Source: Occallatibacter riparius (GTDB lineage Bacteria; Acidobacteriota; Terriglobia; Terriglobales; Acidobacteriaceae). Taken from it: a DNA stretch of 64,000 nucleotides. The notes beneath the pieces were generated by a model. That model had not been told where the DNA came from, did no database searches, and saw nothing but the letters and a program-made list of their open reading frames with translations. The translations under genes were made by a program, and so were the position numbers. The DNA lies in NCBI RefSeq assembly GCF_025264625.1, contig NZ_CP093313.1:5518001-5582000 (forward strand), given 5' to 3'. Below are positions 42,479 through 50,041 of this stretch, piece after piece; position 1 is the stretch's first letter; each line of letters starts with the position of its first letter.

Positions 42479-43608
42479 TCAAACCTTTCCGGATCGAAAA
42501 TACCCACCGGCAAATCAGTCTTTCCCCTCACAGCCAGATCCGCCAGCACCTCACCCACCACGCTCGAGAACTTGAACCCATGCCCTGAAAACCCGCACGC
42601 CACCGTGCAGTTCGGCACATGCGGATGCGACCCAATCACGAAATTCTCATCCGGCGTCTTCGTATACATGCATGTCTTCGCGCGCAGCACTTCTCCATCC
42701 AGTGCAGGCATCCGCACCTTCACGCGTTCGACAATCCTCTTCAGATCCGCCGCATGAATCTCGCGGTCAATTGTCTCCGGCGTACACACAACATCGCTGC
42801 CGTGAATCGCCGCCTTCACTCCGCCGCCCTCGCCATCAATCGCCGGAAATCCATAAGTCACCGCGCCGCCCTCGGGATCCTCCGCCAGCCACACCGGAAA
42901 CCTCTCCGGCACAAAATCCGTCACACCTCCGCGCGGCTGAATCCACGCCATCACCTGCCGCGTCACGCGCAGCGGAAACACCCCCGCCAGCTCCGACTCC
43001 GCCCACGGCCCCGCCGCAATCACCAGGTGCCCCGCGCTATATGTCCCCCGCGATGTTCTCACCTCAACACCGTGTCCTGCTCCGCTCCACGCAATGGCTC
43101 GTTCCTCGAAATGCAACTCCGCTCCAGCCCGCTCCGCCATCTTCAGATGCGCGCGGATACACTCCTCCGGCAGCAGATACCCCGCATGCGGCTCGACCAC
43201 CGCCACATCCCCCGTCAGCGGCCGCACCGCCGGAAATCTCTCTGCGATCTCTGCGCCCTCCAGCACCTCAAACGGAATCGCATGTTCCCGCGCCGCCGCC
43301 ATCGTCCGTCGCACCAACTCACCGTGCCGCGAACCCAATGTCATCCCGCCCGTAACATGCAGCAGCCGCGCCCCCGCATCTCGCTCCAGCTTTCGCCACA
43401 GCTCATACGCACGCAGCACCAGCGGAATGTAATCCGCGCTCTCAAAATACGCCTGCCGAATAATCCTCGACCCGCCATGCGACGACCCATGATCATGCGC
43501 CGGCATAAACTGCTCGATCCCCAGCACGCGTACTCCGCGCGCGGCCAGGTGATACGCCGCCGCGCTCCCCATCGCCCCCAGCCCCAGCACAATCACGTCA
43601 TAACTCAT
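42466..43608 (-). CDS. monomeric sarcosine oxidase / N-methyltryptophan oxidase-like FAD enzyme
   Basis: A 380-aa flavoprotein starting MSYDVIVLGLGAMGSAAAYH (GxGxxG dinucleotide site). GSSHGGSRIIRQAYFE and AKTCMYTKTPDENFVIGSHP match the MSOX/SolA family, the Cys of KTCMYT being the covalent 8-alpha-S-cysteinyl FAD link. It should oxidise a secondary N-methyl amine with O2 to formaldehyde and peroxide. The exact amine is uncertain. Its last codons lie within a CCCTAAT tract. Confidence 0.88.
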   Translation of the reverse strand: MSYDVIVLGLGAMGSAAAYHLAARGVRVLGIEQFMPAHDHGSSHGGSRIIRQAYFESADYIPLVLRAYELWRKLERDAGARLLHVTGGMTLGSRHGELVRRTMAAAREHAIPFEVLEGAEIAERFPAVRPLTGDVAVVEPHAGYLLPEECIRAHLKMAERAGAELHFEERAIAWSGAGHGVEVRTSRGTYSAGHLVIAAGPWAESELAGVFPLRVTRQVMAWIQPRGGVTDFVPERFPVWLAEDPEGGAVTYGFPAIDGEGGGVKAAIHGSDVVCTPETIDREIHAADLKRIVERVKVRMPALDGEVLRAKTCMYTKTPDENFVIGSHPHVPNCTVACGFSGHGFKFSSVVGEVLADLAVRGKTDLPVGIFDPERFEGRD

Positions 43609-43769
43609 CGCTCCCGAGCATACCCGACCCCACCAGCACCCGCGCGCAAACACACAAAGAGCCGGGCTCTCACCCGGCTCCTCCTGCTCGACCGATATAG
43701 CTTTCTCTATCTTTATGAGTCGAACTGCTCATCCGGCGGCGAAGCCGCAGTTGGCCCCACCGCAGGTGG

Positions 43770-44219
43770 TTACTGCCCCTGCGGCTTCTCGTTCTTGCTC
43801 TGCCGCTTCGCCTTGCGCTCGGCCAGCATCTGTTCGAACTGCTGCTTCTGCTGGTCGTTCATCACCGCTTCAAGCTTCGTACGGCTGTCCTGCATGATCC
43901 CCTTCGCCTTCGCGTGCCTGTCTTCCTTAGTCAGCGAAGTATCCGCCCTAAGCGCACCCAGCTGCTGCTTCTGGTCCGCCAGAATCGGCTTGATCTGCGC
44001 CACCTGGTCCGCGCTCAGATTCAGCTTCTTCCCCAGCCGTTCCGCAGCCTTATCGGGATTCATCTCATGATGCCGTCCCTTCACACCGCCCGCCTGCGCC
44101 GACCCCGTGCTCGCCTGCGCATCCGTAGTCGATCCCGCCTGCGTTCCCGACGTCTGCGCCACAAGCATACCCGCCGACATCATCACACCCAACACCACCG
44201 CTAGTTTCTTCGAAACCAT
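43770..44219 (-). CDS. periplasmic Spy/CpxP-like LTxxQ protein
   Basis: A 149-aa exported protein (MVSKKLAVVLGVMMSAGMLV to AQTS) with GGAGGAGTAGG upstream. After a Gly/Ser/Thr-rich linker, the helical part has LGKKLNLSADQVAQIKPILA and MNDQQKQQFEQMLAERKAKR, LSADQ being the LTxxQ-type motif. Related Spy proteins are periplasmic chaperones, CpxP a sensor-inhibitor. The linker is longer than usual. Confidence 0.82.
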   Translation of the reverse strand: MVSKKLAVVLGVMMSAGMLVAQTSGTQAGSTTDAQASTGSAQAGGVKGRHHEMNPDKAAERLGKKLNLSADQVAQIKPILADQKQQLGALRADTSLTKEDRHAKAKGIMQDSRTKLEAVMNDQQKQQFEQMLAERKAKRQSKNEKPQGQ

Positions 44220-44317
44220 AATTCCTACTCCTCCGTTGAGGACCAGCTTTCTCTCCGCTGCGTCCTCTTGTTCCCCTAAAACCCACCCCCACCCCACAAG
44301 TTGCGCGCCAAACCCCG

Positions 44318-44372
44318 TGTCCCTCATGTCCCCCGTGTCCCTCTGTCCCTTTGTCCCTCGTGTCCCTGCCTT
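44318..44372 (+). repeat. TGTCCCTYGTG-type pyrimidine tract
   Basis: GTGTCCCTCATGTCCCCC, then GTGTCCCTCTGTCCCTTTG and TCCCTCGTGTCCCTGCC, upstream of murA. Confidence 0.55.
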
Positions 44373-44404
44373 TAAACTGTTCTTAACGGAGCACCCCAGC
44401 ATTC

Positions 44405-45712
44405 ATGGACAAATTCCTCATCACCGGCGGCCGTCCGCTCACCGGAACCATCCACGTCTCCGGCGCGAAGAACTCCGCACTCCCCTGCATGGCCGCCGCC
44501 ATCCTCACTGAGGGCGACGTCATCCTCGAAAACATCCCCCAGGTCCGCGACATCGACACCGAGCGCAAGCTCCTCGCCTCCATGGGCGCTGAAGTCGAGC
44601 TATGGGACGACGGCGACATCCGCCGCACGCGCATCCGCTGCGCCACGCTCTCTGACCCCGTCGCCAAGTACGAAATCGTCAAGACCATGCGCGCCTCCTC
44701 GCTCGTGCTTGGACCTCTCGTCGCCCGCACCGGCCTCGCCCGCGTCGCCATGCCTGGCGGATGCGCCATCGGAGGCCGCCCCATCGACCTCCACCTCAAA
44801 GGCCTTGAGAAGATGGGCGCCGCCATCACCACCCAGCACGGATACATCGAAGCCCGCGCCGACCGCCTCCGCGGCGCGCACATCGTCTTCGACAAAATCA
44901 CCGTCACGGGCACTGAAGACCTCCTCATGGCCGCCGTCCTCGCCGACGGCGAAACCGTCATGGAGAACTGCGCCCGCGAGCCTGAAGTCATCGACCTCGC
45001 CGCGCTCCTCACCGCCATGGGCGCGCGCATCCACGGCGCCGGAACCTCCACCATCCGCGTCCAGGGAGTCACCTCGCTCTCCGGCGCGCGCCACCGCATC
45101 TTCCCCGATCGCATCGAAGCCGGAACCTTCCTCATCGCCGGAGCCATCACCGCCGGCGACCTCATCGTCGCCGACTGCAACATCTCGCACCTCGGCGCGC
45201 TCATCGCCAAGCTGCAAGAGGTCGGCGTCCGCGTCGACACCCTCGGCCGCGAAGCCGTTCGAGTGCGAAGCACCAGCAGCCCCCTCCAGGCCGCCGACAT
45301 CTCCACCGAGGAGTACCCCGGCTTCCCCACCGACATGCAGGCACAATACATGGCCCTCGCCACCCAGGCCGACGGCGTCTCCATCGTCAAAGAAAATATC
45401 TTCGAAAACCGCTTCATGCACGTGCAGGAGTTAGCGCGCATGGGCGCCAACATACGCGTAGAAGGACGCACCGCCACCGTCCGCGGTAAGTCGCGCCTCT
45501 CCGCCACCAATGTCATGTGCAGCGACCTGCGCGCCAGCGCATCGCTCGTGTTAGCCGCCCTGGTCGCCGACGGCCAATCCGTATTAGACCGCGTCTACCA
45601 CATGGACCGCGGCTACGAGCGCATAGAAGAGAAGCTAAGAGCAGTAGGCGCCAAAATCGCCAGAGTCAGCAACGTCCCCGCCCCCCAGAGCGAAGAAGCC
45701 CTAGCCGGCTGA
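44405..45712 (+). CDS. murA: UDP-N-acetylglucosamine 1-carboxyvinyltransferase
   Basis: A 435-aa MurA that adds enolpyruvate to UDP-GlcNAc, the first committed step of peptidoglycan synthesis. Features: ITGGRPLTGTIHVSGAKNSA with K22-N23, MRASSLVLGPLVARTG, active-site Cys120 in VAMPGGCAIGGRPIDLHL (fosfomycin target), FPDRIEAGTFLIAGAIT, STEEYPGFPTDMQAQYMALA and FENRFMHVQELARMGANI. Length is slightly above family average. Codons end strongly in C. It is the last ordinary housekeeping gene before the accessory region. Confidence 0.97.
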   Translation: MDKFLITGGRPLTGTIHVSGAKNSALPCMAAAILTEGDVILENIPQVRDIDTERKLLASMGAEVELWDDGDIRRTRIRCATLSDPVAKYEIVKTMRASSLVLGPLVARTGLARVAMPGGCAIGGRPIDLHLKGLEKMGAAITTQHGYIEARADRLRGAHIVFDKITVTGTEDLLMAAVLADGETVMENCAREPEVIDLAALLTAMGARIHGAGTSTIRVQGVTSLSGARHRIFPDRIEAGTFLIAGAITAGDLIVADCNISHLGALIAKLQEVGVRVDTLGREAVRVRSTSSPLQAADISTEEYPGFPTDMQAQYMALATQADGVSIVKENIFENRFMHVQELARMGANIRVEGRTATVRGKSRLSATNVMCSDLRASASLVLAALVADGQSVLDRVYHMDRGYERIEEKLRAVGAKIARVSNVPAPQSEEALAG

Positions 45713-45776
45713 TATTTCACAACGGTCACTCGAACTCTCGCTCTTTTTTCATGTGGAGAACGGAGTCCTCCCGCTT

Positions 45777-45797
45777 TATAATCCGCAGAGAATTCTC
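45777..45797 (+). promoter_or_regulatory. possible promoter and operator of the ParA operon
   Basis: TATAAT at 45777-45782 is followed by the palindrome GAGAATTCTC (45788-45797) near the expected transcription start. Autoregulation, common for ParA operons, is possible. The -35 box is weak. Confidence 0.45.
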
Positions 45798-45832
45798 CTA
45801 ATGCATCAGGCTGGGACCGGAGCGTGTCACAC

Positions 45833-46690
45833 ATGCAGGTGATCTCGTTTATGAACATGAAGGGCGGGGTGGGCAAAACCACACTCTCCGTAAACGTAGC
45901 CTACGCACTTGCGTACTTCCACAAGAGAAAGGTGCTAATCGTTGATGGCGATCCTCAATTCAACGCTTCTCAGTACCTCATGTCGACCAAAGCATACCTT
46001 CAGCACATAAACGATCCCAAAAAGGGAACGTTGAAGGAGATTTTCGTTCCGCGAAAGGCAGCAGGCGTTAACACCGTGACTGGCCTAGCTAAAACGGTCG
46101 ACAAAAGCAAGATGAGCTTGAACTCATGTACCTGCACCATATTTGATGGGGGAGCCGGGCGAGGCAAACTGGACCTGATTCCATCGACACTGTCCCTCAT
46201 CGAGATTGAGACGTCGAAGCGGGGCACTGAATCGAAGCTGAAGAGCTATCTTAAGGAGAAGGCGACGGGGTACGATTATGTAATCATCGATTGCCCGCCA
46301 ACGATATCAATCTTCACTCAAGCTGCGATTCTCGCGAGCGACAAATATCTGGTGCCACTGAAACCTGATCCCCTTTCCGTGGTCGGACTGCCGCTTCTAG
46401 AACGCTGGCTAGAGGAATACACTGATGATGCTGGCATGAAGATAGAGCCTGTTGGGCTAGTGTTCACGCTTGTTCGCGGTCCACTTCCTGCAGCCATGCG
46501 TGAGGCCATGGAAGAGGTCCGCGCTACTCGAAAAGACGAGGTATTCCGGGATATCCTCAGCCAGGCTACCGACGTGGCGAAATCGGTTGCGCATCACGAG
46601 CCAGTCTTTAGGTACAACAGAAATGCCAAGGCATCGGCGCAGATTCTAGGCATCACAAACGAACTAGTTGAACGCACGGCAGGAGTCTGA
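45833..46690 (+). CDS. ParA/Soj-like ATPase (operon gene 1)
   Basis: A 285-aa ParA-superfamily ATPase. ATG 45833 is preferred over GTG 45824 because CGGAG is ten bases upstream. MQVISFMNMKGGVGKTTLSV holds the deviant Walker A (KGGVGKT, signature K10 and K15). Walker A' is LIVDGDPQFNASQYL and Walker B YDYVIIDCPPTIS. An insert at about residues 75-110 (VDKSKMSLNSCTCTIFDGGA) is unusual. No ParB gene or parS-like sites follow. Two unknown genes follow in operon. GC is below that of murA, suggesting acquisition. Confidence 0.9.
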   Translation: MQVISFMNMKGGVGKTTLSVNVAYALAYFHKRKVLIVDGDPQFNASQYLMSTKAYLQHINDPKKGTLKEIFVPRKAAGVNTVTGLAKTVDKSKMSLNSCTCTIFDGGAGRGKLDLIPSTLSLIEIETSKRGTESKLKSYLKEKATGYDYVIIDCPPTISIFTQAAILASDKYLVPLKPDPLSVVGLPLLERWLEEYTDDAGMKIEPVGLVFTLVRGPLPAAMREAMEEVRATRKDEVFRDILSQATDVAKSVAHHEPVFRYNRNAKASAQILGITNELVERTAGV

Positions 46691-46691
46691 T

Positions 46692-47222
46692 TTGCTTCAG
46701 GATCGTAGACATCAAAGCTTACTGAATTTCCTGCGCAAGGTGATGGAAGTCCCCGCGGGCTACTCCAAAGAAGACCTTGTGGACTTCAGGAGCGTTGCTT
46801 CAAAGGATTTTCGAGCCTTCGTCCCGCTTATAGATGAGTACTTGAGGTTCGCCGAACGAGCCGATACAGAGGTGGTCTCCGAGACTGCGCGGCTGAGTTC
46901 GAGGAGATTTTCCAAAGCCGGATCTGAATCGATGCACTTGTTTGACATGCTAAGGGACAAGCGATTGTTCCCCTCGAATTCAGACCTTTCAGAGTTTGCT
47001 GCCAGAATCCTTCCCGGCATGAGCCATTATCGCTATGACAAGATGTCTCGGGGCGACATAGCATCGAGAATCATAGAATATCTCGAAACCAGAGACAAAA
47101 AGACCCGGCAAGGTTTGGAAACTTCTATGCGCGAGGCTATGGTTTCTACGCCCGAGAAGGCGGCGGACCGAAAGAGTTTCTTCACCAAATGGGAGAAGAT
47201 CATCAAGGGGATCGAATTTTGA
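46692..47222 (+). CDS. unknown helical protein (ParA operon gene 2)
   Basis: A 176-aa soluble, mostly helical, charged protein. TTG 46692 is chosen because AGGAG ends six bases before it, inside the end of the ParA gene; another TTG at 46668 would overlap ParA by 23 bases. No family recognised. Notable segments: SLLNFLRKVMEVPAGYSKED, FRAFVPLIDEYLRFAERADT, MSHYRYDKMSRGDIASRIIE and a basic C-terminus (SFFTKWEKIIKGIEF). Its stop is one base from the next start. Confidence 0.8.
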   Translation: MLQDRRHQSLLNFLRKVMEVPAGYSKEDLVDFRSVASKDFRAFVPLIDEYLRFAERADTEVVSETARLSSRRFSKAGSESMHLFDMLRDKRLFPSNSDLSEFAARILPGMSHYRYDKMSRGDIASRIIEYLETRDKKTRQGLETSMREAMVSTPEKAADRKSFFTKWEKIIKGIEF

Positions 47223-47223
47223 G

Positions 47224-47946
47224 ATGGCACGACGCCCGATTCCTGCTTTAACAGCTGATTTTGAAAATGTAGTCCGCTACCTGCAGGAACGCGGCATTAT
47301 GAGCGCTGCGCTAAGTCCCACCACGCTCGAAAACGCAAAGAAGATACATCGTGCGACACACAGCTTGATCCTGTGGCGGTTTAGGCTCGGGCGGCTTCCA
47401 GAGAATGCGTCTGTCTTCATCGAAGAGATTGCCTCCGACGCTCTTCAGATTCTGCCCCAAGTATTCTCTGGGTATTCCAAGACTCCGAAGCTATTGATGC
47501 GGGGGATTATAGAAAACACCTTGCGACACGTGTACTTTTCAGATCATCCTGTCGAATTCACCCGAATGAACATTGAGGAGAAATGGTACGTAAGCGTCGA
47601 AGAGCTTATGGACTACACCAAAGTCCATCCAGATTTTAGGAAGACGGAGGTAAAGTTCGCAGCACTCGACCGACTAAGAAACCTCTATTCCGAACTTTCA
47701 GCTGGCATCCACGGCCGCAAGGTCTCTGACCTAGAGATGCGCACAGCATTGGAAAAGATCGTCTACGAAGAAGATCTGGCTGCAAGGCTGACTAGCCTGG
47801 TCGAGCGCTGCGTGGAGATTTCGAATTTTTTTCTCACAGTCTTTCAAAGGGCGCGGTTCAATGATTTTTCGGTTGAAGATCGCCGAGTAATCCTGCGAAC
47901 GCTGGACGCGCGCGCCAGGAGCATTTGGAGAGAGATTGAGCAGTAG
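47224..47946 (+). CDS. unknown helical protein (ParA operon gene 3)
   Basis: A 240-aa soluble helical protein. MARRPIPALTADFENVVRYL begins it; the middle has IEEIASDALQILPQVFSGYS and MRGIIENTLRHVYFSDHPVE; the segment LRNLYSELSAGIHGRKVSDL resembles the S-x-x-(V/I)-HG stretch of some HEPN-like helical proteins, a weak resemblance. No known family assigned. Spacing of one base from gene 2 shows coupling. Confidence 0.8.
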   Translation: MARRPIPALTADFENVVRYLQERGIMSAALSPTTLENAKKIHRATHSLILWRFRLGRLPENASVFIEEIASDALQILPQVFSGYSKTPKLLMRGIIENTLRHVYFSDHPVEFTRMNIEEKWYVSVEELMDYTKVHPDFRKTEVKFAALDRLRNLYSELSAGIHGRKVSDLEMRTALEKIVYEEDLAARLTSLVERCVEISNFFLTVFQRARFNDFSVEDRRVILRTLDARARSIWREIEQ

Positions 47947-48007
47947 GCCGGCCAGCGCGGCGGCATTGAACGGCTGAAAGTATCCGACTGCATGGGTGGC
48001 GACCCGC

Positions 48008-48256
48008 CTAATCTTTAAATAACTTTTCGATGAAAATTGTCAACATATCTGCCAGCCATTTCAGCAGCCTTTTCACGATATCCCAGATCCCGAGTTGCGG
48101 CCTTAGAGACTCAATGCGCGTTTGAAGCGGCTCGATCACGACCTGGCGAATCTCGCGAACTGTCTCTGTGATGGTGTTCTCGGCAGGGTTCCGCTTATAC
48201 TCCCACGCGATAGGAACGCCAAGGATCACACAAACGAATGCGAGCACAATGATCAT
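48008..48256 (-). CDS. small single-pass membrane protein
   Basis: An 82-aa protein, MIIVLAFVCVILGVPIAWEY as the membrane helix, then a charged amphipathic region (RNPAENTITETVREIRQVVI; KRLLKWLADMLTIFIEKLFK). ATG 48256 is used because it overlaps the upstream stop as ATGA; a GTG at 48268 is in frame. No family recognised. Confidence 0.65.
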   Translation of the reverse strand: MIIVLAFVCVILGVPIAWEYKRNPAENTITETVREIRQVVIEPLQTRIESLRPQLGIWDIVKRLLKWLADMLTIFIEKLFKD

Positions 48257-48807
48257 GAGTGCATCCACGCAAGATGGTCAATGGACTTGAGGGCATACAT
48301 CAAAAGGTTGAAGACTATAGCTAACGTACCCAGAGCTGCATTCACCTTCACCAGAAGACTTGCCTGTGGTGACGAAGGCGCTCTTTGAAGCGCAGAGTAG
48401 TTTTTGCCGGCAATACAGACACTTCCGGTCGAGATTAGGGCTAATCCAATGAATACCATCAGGATGACATTGTGGGACTCGTGCCCCGCTGATGACGATC
48501 CGGCCCAACTCACCAGAGTGGCGAGAGAAGTCCCCATCGCCATCGCGCACATGTCGTTGCCCATCTTGTAGACGTTGAGCTTCCCATCAACCATGTCGGT
48601 GATAAAGGTCTTCCCAACGAGAGCTATGGCAGCTCCAAGCATCGCCAACCAACCTGAACCTGCGATCGGAAGCCATGCTGAAGGTAGGGCCCAGAATGCG
48701 AGGAAGCAGAGTAGAACTAGGAGGATCACCCCTCCTATCAATTTCATGGATAGTACGCGATCCACTACGGCCGCATGGTCGGTTGAGGTCTCTGTCCCTT
48801 GTGACAC
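48253..48807 (-). CDS. multi-pass membrane protein, unknown function
   Basis: A 184-aa protein with about four or five helices: LIGGVILLVLLCFLAFWALP, IAGSGWLAMLGAAIALVGKT, MCAMAMGTSLATLVSWAGSS, NVILMVFIGLALISTGSVCI and LVKVNAALGTLAIVFNLLMY. GTG 48807 has AAGGAG seven bases upstream; the frame opens at TTG 48867. It forms a two-gene operon with the small membrane protein, convergent to the ParA operon. Confidence 0.7.
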   Translation of the reverse strand: MSQGTETSTDHAAVVDRVLSMKLIGGVILLVLLCFLAFWALPSAWLPIAGSGWLAMLGAAIALVGKTFITDMVDGKLNVYKMGNDMCAMAMGTSLATLVSWAGSSSAGHESHNVILMVFIGLALISTGSVCIAGKNYSALQRAPSSPQASLLVKVNAALGTLAIVFNLLMYALKSIDHLAWMHS

Positions 48808-49438
48808 TTTGACGCTCCTTGGATCTTGAGTGTCGCCAAAACTGAGAGTTATCGGAGTATACGGCAACCATCAATTGAATGTCTCTAAAACCTAGGAAAC
48901 CTAGGGATGGTTTTCCACAGCCCTCACCGGGCCGCGTAAGTCGGGGTTCGCCCGGGCCCTACCGGAATGCTCGCACGCCAACCAGGGCGGGCGGCAGTCT
49001 CTCGAAGTGAGTTATCAACACGGCGGGTGCCCCAGGTCTCCCGGATGGAGAGCTAGGAGGGATGCTCATATCGACCAGGGTCCGCGTTATCGAACCCGGG
49101 GACACACCGACAGTCGCTCCAGCAAATCAGGGAAACTCGGGGACGGACGGGAAGTCACCCTACTCATGAAAGACCACCCCTCCCCCTCGTCCGGATTTCC
49201 CACAGCCTCACCCGCCTATGTCCACCGTAAACATCACATCGTGACGGCTGACACAGAACCCGCCCCGCAGTTCCGCCATACTGATCTTCCGGCGACAGCG
49301 CCGGACGAGGGGATGTGCTTTCTCTGAAAACACCCTCCCTCCCTCCGCTCCCAGGAGCGGCTCCAGATCCAGGCCACCACGGCCCCTTGAAAACCTACCC
49401 CCCACCCCCTCCCCCTCCGAAAGGGAGCGGCCTTCACA

Positions 49439-49830
49439 CCCACCCCCCTCCCCCGGGGGCGCCCATGTGGCATGGCGGCATATCCGGCAATCACCAGAAA
49501 CCAGCCGGCACCGGGATCAAAGGGGCCACGGGAAGACCCGAAGAGGGTACCCCCTCCCCCCCCGCTTTCTGCCCTGTTTCTTCGCCTCAGAAGAATGCCC
49601 CCCGGGAGAGGCACGGAGACCCTCAACCGTGATCTCCCTCCCCCGTTCCAAGGCCCCCCACCCCCTCCCCCCGGGCGGCATGGTATCTGGCGACCAGCAG
49701 AAACCCGACGCTACCCGGACAAACGGAGCCGCGGGAAGACGAGAAGGGGTACCCCCCTCCCCCCCCCATGGTTCCCTATTCCATCGCCCCGGAAGAACGA
49801 CGCAGGGCAGGCACCAGTAACCAGACGAAT
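49439..49830 (+). repeat. two diverged direct repeats of about 170-190 bp
   Basis: Copy 1 (49439-49625) and copy 2 (49656-49825) share, in order: CCCACCCCC(C)TCCCCC, GGCGGCAT, CAGAAACC, GCCRCGGGAAGAC, GGGTACCCCC(C)TCCCCCCCC, a GAAGAA segment and GGCAC. Spacing between blocks varies by a few bases. Earlier and later CCCCTCCCCC runs may be remnants of further copies. Confidence 0.7.
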
Positions 49831-49927
49831 AGGACACCCCTCCCCCTCCCACCGCCGTAAACAATACGAAATAAAGCGAAGGCCCCTCCAGAAGAGCCAC
49901 CACAGGGAGACAACCGTAACACACATA

Positions 49928-49943
49928 TTTACTATTAAGTAAA
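49928..49943. promoter_or_regulatory. AT-rich inverted repeat upstream of the DUF4157 gene
   Basis: TTTACT ATTA AGTAAA, six-bp arms, in the only AT-rich patch between the C-rich tract and the gene start at 50042. Confidence 0.4.
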
Positions 49944-50041
49944 CAGACCGCGAAGAGCCTCAGCAAAGAAATCCATTGACGGCCCGGGCGGGCGGAAGGT
50001 ACCAAAGATCAAGGACCTCCATCAAGTCGACTGGGGATCGA

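Larger units (their letters stand above)
48808..50041. other. long C-rich gene-free region
   Basis: From about 48,870 to 49,930 the + strand is extremely C-rich, with at least seven runs of the form CCCCTCCCCC (about 49178, 49403, 49444, 49552, 49660, 49756, 49836). Frames here encode only Pro/Arg-rich low-complexity chains and none has a credible start. TTTTCCACA (48911-48919) and TTATCAACA (49012-49020) resemble DnaA boxes. TCCGGCG ACAG CGCCGGA (about 49288) is a hairpin. The minus strand would carry many G-quadruplex-capable G runs. Confidence 0.7.

Noticed and set aside
42619..44070. Plus-strand frame of 483 codons
   Set aside because: Arg/His/Pro-rich shadow crossing two real minus-strand genes.
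49315..49942. Pro-rich plus-strand frames in the C-rich tract
   Set aside because: They reflect CCC codons from poly-C runs, lack start signals and are interrupted; the region is treated as non-coding.
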